Assembly: GCA_023415305.1 (NCBI GenBank)
Contig: JAEZKZ010000015.1
Span: 1-44,127 of the forward strand
Reading direction: 5' to 3'
DNA length: 44,127 bases
From: Bacillota bacterium
GTDB taxonomy: Bacteria; Bacillota; Clostridia; Acetivibrionales; DSM-1351
Part shown: positions 24,562 to 32,399 of the stretch, piece after piece
How the letters are laid out: every line of letters begins with the position of its first letter
Numbering within the stretch: position 1 is the first letter of the stretch
Position numbers and translations under genes: made by a program
Notes under the pieces: model-generated
Told to the model about the DNA's origin: nothing
Database searches by the model: none
The model's input: only the letters and a program-made list of their open reading frames with translations

Positions 24562-26586
24562 ATGTCTAAAAAAACCTATTATATTTCAACACCTATCTAT
24601 TACCCAAGCGGAAAGCTACACATAGGACATTCATATACAACTGTTGCAGCCGATGCAGTATCCAGATACAAGAGGCTGAAGGGCTACGATGTAATGTTTT
24701 TGACCGGAACTGATGAACATGGTCAGAAAATTCAGAGGAAAGCCGAAGAAAAGGGAATAACTCCAAAGCAGTATGTTGATGAAATTGTTTCAGGCATCAA
24801 GGACCTTTGGAAACTAATGAAGATAACCAATGACAAATTTATAAGAACTACTGACGACGAGCATGTGGAAGCAGTTCAGAAAATATTTAAAAAGCTGTAC
24901 GATCAAGGGGATATATATAAAAGTGAATACGAAGGCTGGTACTGTACTCCTTGCGAATCCTTCTGGACTAAAACTCAGTTGGTGGACGGTAAATGTCCTG
25001 ACTGCGGACGTGAAGTAGAACTCACAAAAGAGGAAAGCTATTTCTTCAGACTTTCAAAATATCAGGACAGACTTATAAAGCATATTGAGGAAAATCCTGA
25101 TTTTATTCAGCCCGTTTCACGCCAGAATGAAATGCTCAACAACTTCCTGCGCCCCGGGCTTGAGGATATAGCCGTATCCAGAACCACCTTCAACTGGGGG
25201 GTTCCGGTGTCCTTCGATGAAAAACATGTGGTATATGTATGGATAGATGCATTGTCCAATTATATTACTGCTCTAGGCTACTCGGCACAGGATGATTCTC
25301 TTTTCGAAAAATATTGGCCTGCTGATGTTCACCTTGTTGGAAAGGAAATAGTAAGATTCCACACAATAATATGGCCTGCAATGCTTATGGCCCTCGATCT
25401 GCCTCTTCCGAAGCAGGTATACGGACATGGCTGGCTGCTTCTTGAAGGCGGTAAAATGTCAAAATCAAAGGGTAATGTTGTTGATCCTCAGATATTGGTA
25501 GATAAATACGGACTGGACGCAATAAGGTACTTCCTGCTTAGAGAAGTTCCGTTCGGATCTGACGGGGTATTCTCTAATGAAGCACTGATAAACCGGATAA
25601 ATTCCGATTTGGCAAATGACCTTGGAAACCTGGTGAGCAGAACTGTAGCCATGATAGATAAATACTTTGGAGGGTCAATTCCAGAAGATAGGGCTTCAGG
25701 TGAATTTGACAGCGAGCTTATAGGACTTGTAAGAGAAACTCCCGGAAAAGTGGAGGAACTTTTGGATAAGCTGCAGTTTAGTACTGCCTTGACCGAAATA
25801 TGGAGAGCGGTGTCAAGAACAAATAAATATATTGATGAAACAATGCCCTGGGTTTTAGCGAAGGATGAAGCAAACAGTCCCAGACTGGCTCAGGTAATGT
25901 ACAATCTTGCCGAAAGCTTAAGAATTATTGCAGTTCTTATACAACCCTTTATGCCTGAAACGCCTGGGAAGATTTGGTATCAGTTAGGTATAACCGACAA
26001 GAGTCTCGTAGAATGGGAAAAAGCCAAGGAATGGGGAGTATATCCTGTAGGAGCAAGTGTAAATAAGGGAGAAGTTATCTTTCCTAGAATAGATTTGAAA
26101 AAGGAACTCGAAGAAATTGAAAAAATAGCGGAAAAGGGTTCCGAAGCCGCTAAGGCTTCCCAAGCTGAAAAGCCAAAAGAAGCACAGAAATCCGGTAAGG
26201 AAGATAAAGCTCAAGGGGCTGAAAAACAGACAGACGGGCAGACTGCAGATGAAACAAATGCTAACTTGATAACCATTGACGATTTTGCAAAGGTAGAACT
26301 TAGGGTTGCTAAAGTGCTGGAGGCGGAAAAGGTTGAAAAGGCCGATAAACTGCTGAAAATGCAGCTGCAGGTTGGTAGCGAGGTCAGACAGGTTGTATCT
26401 GGTATAGCTAAATACTACACCCCGGAAGAAATGGTAGGAAAGACTTTGATACTGGTAGCAAACCTTAAACCTGCAAAACTCAGAGGTATTGAATCCCAAG
26501 GTATGATACTTGCGGCTTCAGATGAAAACGGGTTGTCTCTGGTAACTTTGGATAAGGATATGCCAAGCGGAGCACAGGTGAGGTAA
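24562..26586 (+). CDS. metG: Methionyl-tRNA synthetase
   Basis: 674 residues. Class-I catalytic motifs PSGKLHIGHSYT (HIGH) at about residue 15 and GGKMSKSKGNVV (KMSKS) near 300; zinc knuckle CTPCESFW...CPDC; anticodon domain after that. A charged Ala/Lys/Glu/Gln-rich linker of about 50 residues (523-572) joins the C-terminal EMAP-II-like tRNA-binding domain (DDFAKVELRVAKVLEAEKVE, GKTLILVANLKPAKLRGIES), which also dimerises the enzyme. SD GAGGAGG. Gene order metG-tatD-yabE is the conserved one. Confidence 0.97.
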   Translation: MSKKTYYISTPIYYPSGKLHIGHSYTTVAADAVSRYKRLKGYDVMFLTGTDEHGQKIQRKAEEKGITPKQYVDEIVSGIKDLWKLMKITNDKFIRTTDDEHVEAVQKIFKKLYDQGDIYKSEYEGWYCTPCESFWTKTQLVDGKCPDCGREVELTKEESYFFRLSKYQDRLIKHIEENPDFIQPVSRQNEMLNNFLRPGLEDIAVSRTTFNWGVPVSFDEKHVVYVWIDALSNYITALGYSAQDDSLFEKYWPADVHLVGKEIVRFHTIIWPAMLMALDLPLPKQVYGHGWLLLEGGKMSKSKGNVVDPQILVDKYGLDAIRYFLLREVPFGSDGVFSNEALINRINSDLANDLGNLVSRTVAMIDKYFGGSIPEDRASGEFDSELIGLVRETPGKVEELLDKLQFSTALTEIWRAVSRTNKYIDETMPWVLAKDEANSPRLAQVMYNLAESLRIIAVLIQPFMPETPGKIWYQLGITDKSLVEWEKAKEWGVYPVGASVNKGEVIFPRIDLKKELEEIEKIAEKGSEAAKASQAEKPKEAQKSGKEDKAQGAEKQTDGQTADETNANLITIDDFAKVELRVAKVLEAEKVEKADKLLKMQLQVGSEVRQVVSGIAKYYTPEEMVGKTLILVANLKPAKLRGIESQGMILAASDENGLSLVTLDKDMPSGAQVR

Positions 26587-26612
26587 CAGGTTATTTATTA
26601 TTTTAATTAAAA

Positions 26613-26908
26613 TTGAATAAATACGATTAGCTTTGTAAATTGAGTACGCGAGGGCAGCTTATCTGAAATGGGCAGCCCGGCTAAAAGAAATTGTTGAAAC
26701 TTCAGGTGAAGCCCTGGAATTTAAGCCGACAAAGTGACAGGAGGTCACTTTGATGCAGTACTTCGAGACCAGGATGGTCGAGTCACTGCGACGGCAGATA
26801 AATTTCGGAGGGTGAACCCAACAGTTTCAAACAGTTTCTTTGTGGGCAATCCATTTCGATAAGTCTGCCCGGGAGTATGGGGTTACAACTATAATCGTAT
26901 TTAATCAA
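26613..26908 (+). ncRNA. Unassigned structured element bounded by inverted repeats
   Basis: An outer 17-bp inverted repeat with one mismatch (TTGAATAAATACGATTA at 26613-26629; its complement at 26892-26908) encloses a second, 20-bp stem (26652-26671 with 26851-26870; GGGCAG, CTTATC and GAAATGG blocks pair, with one bulge on each side). Inside are arms: CGGCT/AGCCG (26678-26682 / 26724-26728) around TTCAGG/CCTGGAA; a perfect 9-bp hairpin CAAAGTGAC/GTCACTTTG (26730-26752); and GCAGT/ACTGC (26755-26789) around GACC/GGTC flanked by tandem G-A steps like a kink-turn. A promoter-like TTGAAT-N17-TAAATT (26613-26641) would start RNA near 26648, just before the inner stem. GC content is visibly above that of the flanks. 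I do not recognise a known RNA family; a non-autonomous mobile element is the alternative. Confidence 0.6.
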
Positions 26909-26936
26909 AGTAAAAAAATCCAAATAAGGTGATAAT

Positions 26937-27704
26937 TTGATTTTTGACACACATGCACACTATGATGATGAGCGCTTTGACGAAGATAGAGATGCTTTGT
27001 TAAAGCAGCTTCATCAGCAGGGAATCTCATATATATTAAATGCCGGTGCAAGTCCCGAATCCCTTGAGGATTGTATTGAACTATCCGATAAGTATCCGTT
27101 CATTTATGCTGCACTTGGAATACATCCCCATGATGCAGATAAGATGAACGAGGATTTAATAAACAGAATAAGAATCCTGTCTAAAAAAGAGAAAGTTGTA
27201 GCTATTGGTGAAATCGGTCTGGATTACTATTACGACAATTCACCGAGAGATATTCAAAAATACTGGTTTGAAAGGCAGATAGAACTTGCAAAGGAATTGA
27301 GACTGCCAATTATTATTCATGACAGGGATGCCCATGAGGACACAATAAATATACTTAAGAAGACCGATGTAAAGCAAGTGGGAGGAATATTTCATTGCTT
27401 CAGCGGTAGCGCTCAGATGGCCTTGGACATGATCAAGCTGAATCTATATATTGCTATAGGTGGTCCTGTTACCTTTAAAAATGCCAGAAAAACAATTGAA
27501 GTTGTAGAAGCTGTTCCTTTGGAGAAACTTTTGGTGGAAACAGATAGCCCCTATCTTTCTCCGGAGCCTTATCGGGGAAAAAGAAACAATTCAGGCTATT
27601 TGGTTCACATTATTCGAAAAATTGCTGAAATTAAGGGAATAAGTGAGTCTGAAGTTGCTGAAACAACCTTGGCAAATGCGAAGAAGGTATTCGGATTGAA
27701 ATAA
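26937..27704 (+). CDS. tatD: TatD-family metal-dependent deoxyribonuclease
   Basis: 255 residues. TIM-barrel metallohydrolase motifs: FDTHAHYDDERF (metal-binding HxH), AIGEIGLDYYYD (Glu), LPIIIHDRDAH (His), GGIFHCFSG (His) and LVETDSPYLSPEPYRGKRN (Asp). The family cleaves DNA 3'-ends and may act in DNA repair or turnover. The start is TTG, with AAGGTG 5 bases upstream, and no better start follows. It lies after metG as yabD does in Bacillus. Confidence 0.95.
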   Translation: MIFDTHAHYDDERFDEDRDALLKQLHQQGISYILNAGASPESLEDCIELSDKYPFIYAALGIHPHDADKMNEDLINRIRILSKKEKVVAIGEIGLDYYYDNSPRDIQKYWFERQIELAKELRLPIIIHDRDAHEDTINILKKTDVKQVGGIFHCFSGSAQMALDMIKLNLYIAIGGPVTFKNARKTIEVVEAVPLEKLLVETDSPYLSPEPYRGKRNNSGYLVHIIRKIAEIKGISESEVAETTLANAKKVFGLK

Positions 27705-27705
27705 G

Positions 27706-27733
27706 AGGGTTATAGATGATTTCTCTATAACCT
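27706..27733 (+). terminator. Hairpin after tatD
   Basis: AGGGTTATAGA / TCTATAACCT with a 7-nt loop and one bulged G. It has no proper T-run, so it may be a weak terminator or a processing hairpin. Confidence 0.4.
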
Positions 27734-27746
27734 GAAAGATTTCATT

Positions 27747-27800
27747 GAACGGACGCGTCCTATTGAGCGAATGCGTTCTAATGAACCGATGCGTTATAAT
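27747..27800. repeat. 18-bp tandem repeat, 3 diverged units
   Basis: GAACGGACGCGTCCTATT, GAGCGAATGCGTTCTAAT, GAACCGATGCGTTATAAT in exact 18-bp register. The first contains the perfect palindrome GGACGCGTCC; the third ends in TATAAT, so it may overlap a promoter for the next gene. Confidence 0.7.
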
Positions 27801-27831
27801 AAGTCTTATTTGATTCTTAAGGAGAGGAATT

Positions 27832-28530
27832 ATGAAAAAGTTTATTATTGTCGTCGTTTTTATATTTCTGATCGCAATACTTATTTCCTTCAATTATCTG
27901 TTGTGGGACAGAGAGAAGCAGCTGGCCAACTACCAGGATTTGAGTAATGCCAAGAATCTTAGCATAGATACTCTGGGTGAGAAGATTAATAATCTGGATA
28001 AGCAGAATAAGGAACTCACAGAGAGGATAACTTATCTGGAAAATGAGAATTCGGACTTAAAAAGGAACAGTTATAAGCTTGAGTCTGAAAACCATGAAAT
28101 TAAACAGAAACTGGAAGCAAAAGACAAACTTATTTCCATGTTCAAGAGTTATATTGACACCGAAACAATCGAAAATGTTATAAAGAAATGGGCTGAGGCC
28201 GTTAACTCAAAAAATTATAAGGTGGCCCAGACTCATATAAGTAAAACCTCTACAGATGAAATTTTAAATAACGAGGAAAAATTCAAGCAGACATATCAAA
28301 ATGAACTGAAGACGTTTATAATCAAATCTTCCAAGCTTTACACAGAATTAATTGATGATGAGCATCTTGCTAAAATTCAGTTTCAGGTAGTATTTGAGGT
28401 TTCTAAACCGGAGACTTCAGAGAAGCAGGAAGTCATATTTAAGAGCGGAGAAAACACAAAATACATAACCATGGAATTTGATGCAGAAGCAGGAGAATGG
28501 TGTATTTCCGAACTGTCTGATAAGCCCTGA
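27832..28530 (+). CDS. Membrane-anchored coiled-coil protein of unknown function
   Basis: 232 residues. One N-terminal membrane helix (KKFIIVVVFIFLIAILISF, residues 2-20) anchors it with the rest outside, or it is a non-cleaved signal. Residues about 25-105 are a heptad-rich coiled coil (LGEKINNLDKQNKELTERIT and onward). The last 120 residues form an alpha+beta domain (IENVIKKWAEAVNSKNYKVA ... ITMEFDAEAGEWCISEL) that resembles an NTF2-like or DUF4878-type fold; this is a guess from pattern only. SD AAGGAGAGG. It sits between tatD and the yabE-like gene, where Bacillus has no such gene. Confidence 0.8.
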   Translation: MKKFIIVVVFIFLIAILISFNYLLWDREKQLANYQDLSNAKNLSIDTLGEKINNLDKQNKELTERITYLENENSDLKRNSYKLESENHEIKQKLEAKDKLISMFKSYIDTETIENVIKKWAEAVNSKNYKVAQTHISKTSTDEILNNEEKFKQTYQNELKTFIIKSSKLYTELIDDEHLAKIQFQVVFEVSKPETSEKQEVIFKSGENTKYITMEFDAEAGEWCISELSDKP

Positions 28531-28652
28531 GCAAGGTCTTGAGGTTATCCTCTGTCATAAATACCGGTACCGAATAATATACTAAAATCCAGTTAATAAT
28601 TGTAAATAAGGGATTGAATTGGTAATTAATTTGGCATTTCTAGGCAATAAAT

Positions 28653-28681
28653 TTGACAAAATTATACGCTTAGAATAAAAT
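28653..28681 (+). promoter_or_regulatory. Sigma-A promoter of the yabE-like gene
   Basis: Perfect TTGACA (28653-28658), 17-bp spacer, TAAAAT (28676-28681), 44 bases before the start codon. Confidence 0.85.
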
Positions 28682-28724
28682 AGTCACAGTCCCTTTGAGT
28701 ATTTCTAACAGGAGGTTAGTATTA

Positions 28725-29837
28725 ATGATACCGATTGCGAAGAATATTAAAAGGTATTTTTCACAAATAAATTTTCGCGCTCTGGCTTTAAAAAAGCACG
28801 GAAATTTATTAAAAATCAGAACATTGGATATTGCAATCATTTGTTTTGCCGTTGTTATATCCGTTACTGCGGGGTTCTTTGTATTTAATGGGTTGAACAG
28901 ACACGTAGTAATCAACGACAATGGACATGAGATTGCAGTAAAGACAATGAAAGCAACAGTGAGGGAGGTACTAGAGCAGACAGGCATAAATGTCAGGGTT
29001 GAAGACTATATAAGCATGCCGTTTGACTCGAAGCTCGCAAGATTACAGGAGAATCGAATAGAGATAAAAAGAGCTGTACCTGTTTCAATTCAGGTGGATG
29101 GGAAGGAACTGGAGGTAAGAACCTATAAGGATACTGTCAGAGAGGTACTAAACGACAACGCTATAAGCGTCGACGAAAATGACAAATTCGTCGGGTCTCA
29201 ATTGGGAGACAAAATTGTATCTAATATGAACATTTCAATTATTCGTGTGGAGGAAGAGACAGTAACAGAGACATATCCCATACCATTTAAGACTATTACC
29301 AAAGAAAACAACAGATTAAACAAAGGATTAAAAAATACAGTAAGAGAAGGTAAAGAAGGCGTTAGAGAAAAAACGTACAGTGTAGTTTATGAGAATGGAA
29401 AGCAGATCGCAAAACAATTAATCAAGGATATTGTTGCATCAAATCCGCTAGATATGATTGTTGAAGTCGGTACGGTTTTAAACTACAAGACATCCAGAGG
29501 AGATACATTAAGATATTCAAAGGTGATGGATATGAAGGCTACTTCGTATACCGCATCATTCGCCGATACCGGTAAGCATCCCGGAGATCCGGGCTTTGGA
29601 ATTACAGCCACCGGTGTAAAGGCTAAAAGAGGAATTATAGCAGTAGACCCCCGAGTTATCCCGCTTGGAACCAGAGTTTATGTAGAGGTTCCCGGAGCTG
29701 CGCCTGACTATGGATATGCAGTTGCAGCTGACGTTGGAGGAGCAATTAAAGGTAACAAGATAGACGTGTACCTTGATTCAAGTGGAGCGGTTAACGCATG
29801 GGGAGTAAAAAAAGTAAAGGTTTATATACTGAAGTAA
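28725..29837 (+). CDS. YabE-like cell-wall protein (DUF348-G5-3D)
   Basis: 370 residues. A membrane segment or signal (LDIAIICFAVVISVTAGFFV, about 35-54) is followed by two DUF348 repeats (VREVLEQTGI... and VREVLNDNAI...), a G5 domain (about 175-250), and a C-terminal 3D domain with MKATSYTAS, GKHPGDPGFGITATG, GIIAVDPRVIPLGTRVYV and AADVGGAIKGNKIDVYLD; the last contains the conserved Asp pair of Sps/Rpf-like lytic transglycosylases. Expected role: peptidoglycan remodelling during growth or germination. AGGAGG lies before this ATG; the upstream in-frame start at 28695 has no SD and would overlap the leader. Gene order agrees with Bacillus yabE. Confidence 0.92.
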   Translation: MIPIAKNIKRYFSQINFRALALKKHGNLLKIRTLDIAIICFAVVISVTAGFFVFNGLNRHVVINDNGHEIAVKTMKATVREVLEQTGINVRVEDYISMPFDSKLARLQENRIEIKRAVPVSIQVDGKELEVRTYKDTVREVLNDNAISVDENDKFVGSQLGDKIVSNMNISIIRVEEETVTETYPIPFKTITKENNRLNKGLKNTVREGKEGVREKTYSVVYENGKQIAKQLIKDIVASNPLDMIVEVGTVLNYKTSRGDTLRYSKVMDMKATSYTASFADTGKHPGDPGFGITATGVKAKRGIIAVDPRVIPLGTRVYVEVPGAAPDYGYAVAADVGGAIKGNKIDVYLDSSGAVNAWGVKKVKVYILK

Positions 29838-29886
29838 TTTAATAGTTTTTGGTATGTAAACAAATAAAAGTATTAAAGGGACTGTT

Positions 29887-29919
29887 TGAGCTGATCTGAT
29901 TACCGGATCAGCTCATTTT
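29887..29919 (+). terminator. Intrinsic terminator after the yabE-like gene
   Basis: Perfect 10-bp stem TGAGCTGATC/GATCAGCTCA with a 9-nt loop, followed by four T. The rest of the 290-bp spacer to ksgA has no gene; rnmV, expected here from Bacillus, is absent. Confidence 0.88.
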
Positions 29920-30127
29920 CTTGGGGTACAGAAATTGCAGTATAAGATCCTAAAGCGGTGACGGTTCACTGAGGTGTCTTTCTTGATAAGTTGACTTTAA
30001 ATAAAATCCGTCCTGCAAATAATTTGTTAATAGGATATAATATATTATTATTATATAAATTAATTAAAAGAAAGGAAAAATATAGTCCAATCATTAAATA
30101 AGTGATAATGGGATTATACGAGATATA

Positions 30128-30985
30128 ATGACTAGAAACAATACACTGGATGTTATTAAAAAGCACAACCTGAGGTTGACCAAGTCCCTTGGTCAAAACT
30201 TTTTAAATGATGATAACGTTGTAAAAAAAATAGTTGATGCTGCTGACCTGGATAAGGACACTTTGGTTGTAGAAATCGGACCTGGTATCGGAAGCATGAC
30301 CCGTTTGCTTGCTCAAAGAGCAGCCGGGGTTGCCGCAATAGAAATTGATAAGCATTTGATACCTGCACTTCATGACAATTTAAGTGAGTATTCAAATATA
30401 GACATAATAAATAATGATGTTATGAAAGCAGATGTTGCTGCCATAATATCTGAACATATGGTTAAGTACAGCGCTAAGTCTGTAAAAGTAGTCGCAAATC
30501 TGCCCTATTATATTACTACTCCGATAATTATGAGGTTCCTTGAGGAAGTTTCAGGAATTGATGCTATGATATTTATGGTACAGAAGGAAGTAGCTCAAAG
30601 GATGGTTTCGGGGCCCGGCACAAAGGATTATGGGGCACTATCGGTTGCAGTTCAGTTTTATTGCAAACCCCAAATTATATTTGATGTACCTCCTCACTGC
30701 TTCATTCCGCAACCTGAGGTACATTCCACAATAATCAAGCTGGACATATTAAAAGAGCCTTCTGTAAAGGTTGATAACAAGGACTTATACTTCAGAATTG
30801 TTAAAGCCTCCTTCGGGCAAAGAAGAAAGACATTGGTAAATGGACTTTCGAATGCAGGCTTTCTGAAAAAGGATAAGGAACAGCTTAAGCAAATACTAGA
30901 GGGAATGGGTTTGAAAGAAAACATCAGGGGAGAAGTATTGTCGGTACAGCAGTTTGGGGAGTTATCGAACCTTCTGGGGCGGTAA
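30128..30985 (+). CDS. rsmA: 16S rRNA dimethyladenosine transferase
   Basis: 285 residues (also called KsgA). SAM-dependent methyltransferase motifs TKSLGQNFLNDDNVVKKIVD, VVEIGPGIGSMTRLLA, and the catalytic NLPYYITTPIIMR are diagnostic. It dimethylates A1518 and A1519 near the 3' end of 16S rRNA in late 30S assembly. The SD is weak (GAG, 7 bases). It is the last gene of the conserved block in this window. Confidence 0.97.
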   Translation: MTRNNTLDVIKKHNLRLTKSLGQNFLNDDNVVKKIVDAADLDKDTLVVEIGPGIGSMTRLLAQRAAGVAAIEIDKHLIPALHDNLSEYSNIDIINNDVMKADVAAIISEHMVKYSAKSVKVVANLPYYITTPIIMRFLEEVSGIDAMIFMVQKEVAQRMVSGPGTKDYGALSVAVQFYCKPQIIFDVPPHCFIPQPEVHSTIIKLDILKEPSVKVDNKDLYFRIVKASFGQRRKTLVNGLSNAGFLKKDKEQLKQILEGMGLKENIRGEVLSVQQFGELSNLLGR

Positions 30986-31079
30986 GGGTTTTTGTATCCG
31001 ATTAGCTCAATTTTCATATACTCGGGGCACGGGCACTTATTCGACTTATTCGAAGACAATGCGGTATATAAGCTTTCTG

Positions 31080-31108
31080 TTGACAAATAACTAAATTAGT
31101 GATAAATT
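31080..31108 (+). promoter_or_regulatory. Sigma-A promoter with overlapping palindrome
   Basis: TTGACA (31080-31085), 17-bp spacer, TAAATT (31103-31108). The spacer holds the 11-bp palindrome ACTAAATTAGT (31090-31100), and a partial copy, ACTAATTT, follows downstream near 31137, so a repressor site is plausible. Confidence 0.55.
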
Positions 31109-31214
31109 GTTCGTTATTCTGACCGACCGCCCTTTTACTAATTTCACAGTATTCTTTGAGCATTTTATTGTAAACCAACCAATTTGATACCGCAAAATGT
31201 GAATACCAAAAAAA

Positions 31215-31454
31215 ATGTATCCTGTAATGCAGAACCTTATCGATGAATTTCGTTTTATTATCAGCAGTGGTATTGAATACAAGATTTTTCAACCTATAGA
31301 AGGGTTAACCATAGAAGGCTTGGTTTACACGGTTTGTTCACTAATCCGGGAAATACAGGCGCAGGCCTTCGTTCAAAATAAAGACGAGCTTTCAAAAACC
31401 TGTTCTGTTATTAAAGAGACAGTTTTAAGACTGCTAGGTGTTGTTAATGAATAA
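31215..31454 (+). pseudogene. Possible C-terminal remnant of a TetR-type regulator
   Basis: 79 residues, no SD before the ATG and a stop two codons further up. The sequence (IEGLVYTVCSLIREIQAQAF, then CSVIKETVLRLLG) looks like the last helices of a TetR ligand domain, with no helix-turn-helix. The same frame is open upstream from TTG 31107 for 26 codons (with RPFTNFTV, loosely like a TetR HTH lead-in) and is then cut by two stops. I read this as a truncated regulator of the hydrolase gene 24 bp downstream, but a small intact gene cannot be excluded. Confidence 0.4.
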
Positions 31455-31478
31455 AATGGTAGGTTAGGAGGGAATCTT

Positions 31479-32270
31479 ATGTCCTTGTATTATGAAGAGA
31501 GTGGAAATAAAGATGCTCCGGCGATTATTTTTCTTCATGGAGGCGGTATTAGTGGATGGATGTGGAAACAGCAGGTTGCAGCGTTTCGGGACTATCACTG
31601 CATTGTGCCGGATCTTCCGGAGCATGGAAAAAGCATCAATGAAAAACCTTTTACAATTATCGATTCTGCCGACAGAGTTGCACAGTTGATACGGAATCAT
31701 TCAAAAGGCGGAAAGGCGCATGTGGTCGGACATTCCATCGGTGCAAAAATTATCGTGGAACTGTTGAACAGACACCCTGATGTTATAGACCACTCGGTGA
31801 TTGTCAGTGCACTTTGTCGTCCTATTCCGTTTCAGAAATTATCCTGTAACCGATTTACATACAAATTGACCGTCATGATGCTGAAAAGTAAAAGGTTGCT
31901 CAAATATCAGGTGAAGCAATTCGGGTTTGCTGATGAGGTTGACAGACAGAATCTGGCGGATGACTTCAAGCTTTTTACCACAGACTTTCTGGGCAGGCTT
32001 TACGGTGAGTTGTTTAAACACTTGAAGTTACCGGAACATTTGTCAGATGCTCGTGCCTCATCACTGATAATTGCCGGAGCAAAAGAGTCTAAAGCAATGA
32101 GAGAGTCGGTAAAAGATCTCGAAAAAGCGCTCCCGAATTCAAAGGGAATCCTTCTCAGCGGTTACAGACACGATATACCTATGAGGGCAAGCGATGATTT
32201 TAACGGGATAATAAGAGAATGGATAAATGATAAGAGCCTATCGTCTCTGTCCGTTCAAGCGGTTAAATAA
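31479..32270 (+). CDS. Alpha/beta-fold hydrolase
   Basis: 263 residues. Oxyanion motif FLHGGGISGWMW, nucleophile elbow VVGHSIGAKI (Ser in GHSIG), and an acidic residue plus SGYRHDIPM for the catalytic His near the C-terminus. The cap region (130-190) is basic and helical. It could be an esterase, lipase or similar; substrate unknown. SD TAGGAGGGAA. It has its own strong terminator, so it forms a small unit with the TetR-like fragment upstream. Confidence 0.9.
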   Translation: MSLYYEESGNKDAPAIIFLHGGGISGWMWKQQVAAFRDYHCIVPDLPEHGKSINEKPFTIIDSADRVAQLIRNHSKGGKAHVVGHSIGAKIIVELLNRHPDVIDHSVIVSALCRPIPFQKLSCNRFTYKLTVMMLKSKRLLKYQVKQFGFADEVDRQNLADDFKLFTTDFLGRLYGELFKHLKLPEHLSDARASSLIIAGAKESKAMRESVKDLEKALPNSKGILLSGYRHDIPMRASDDFNGIIREWINDKSLSSLSVQAVK

Positions 32271-32294
32271 TTAAATATCACATTGTTCCTATCG

Positions 32295-32329
32295 AATAAG
32301 ACTATCAAAAAACATAGTCTTATTTTTTT
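32295..32329 (+). terminator. Intrinsic terminator after the hydrolase gene
   Basis: Perfect 11-bp stem AATAAGACTAT/ATAGTCTTATT, loop CAAAAAAC, then T-run. Confidence 0.93.
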
Positions 32330-32399
32330 ATGCTAATCATATACTTTAATGTTAAGGTAACCAGTACCTTTCAAAAAACACAAAAGGAGAATCTTTGCC

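Noticed and set aside
26735..26816. 20-residue ORF with a good SD (ACAGGAGG, ATG 26753) inside the metG-tatD element
   Set aside because: The SD is the loop and arm of a perfect 9-bp hairpin and the peptide covers pairing regions; structure explains the sequence better than coding.
31014..31292. 92-residue minus-strand open frame upstream of the hydrolase
   Set aside because: It overlaps the plus-strand promoter and the TetR-like frame, has no SD and no recognisable family pattern.
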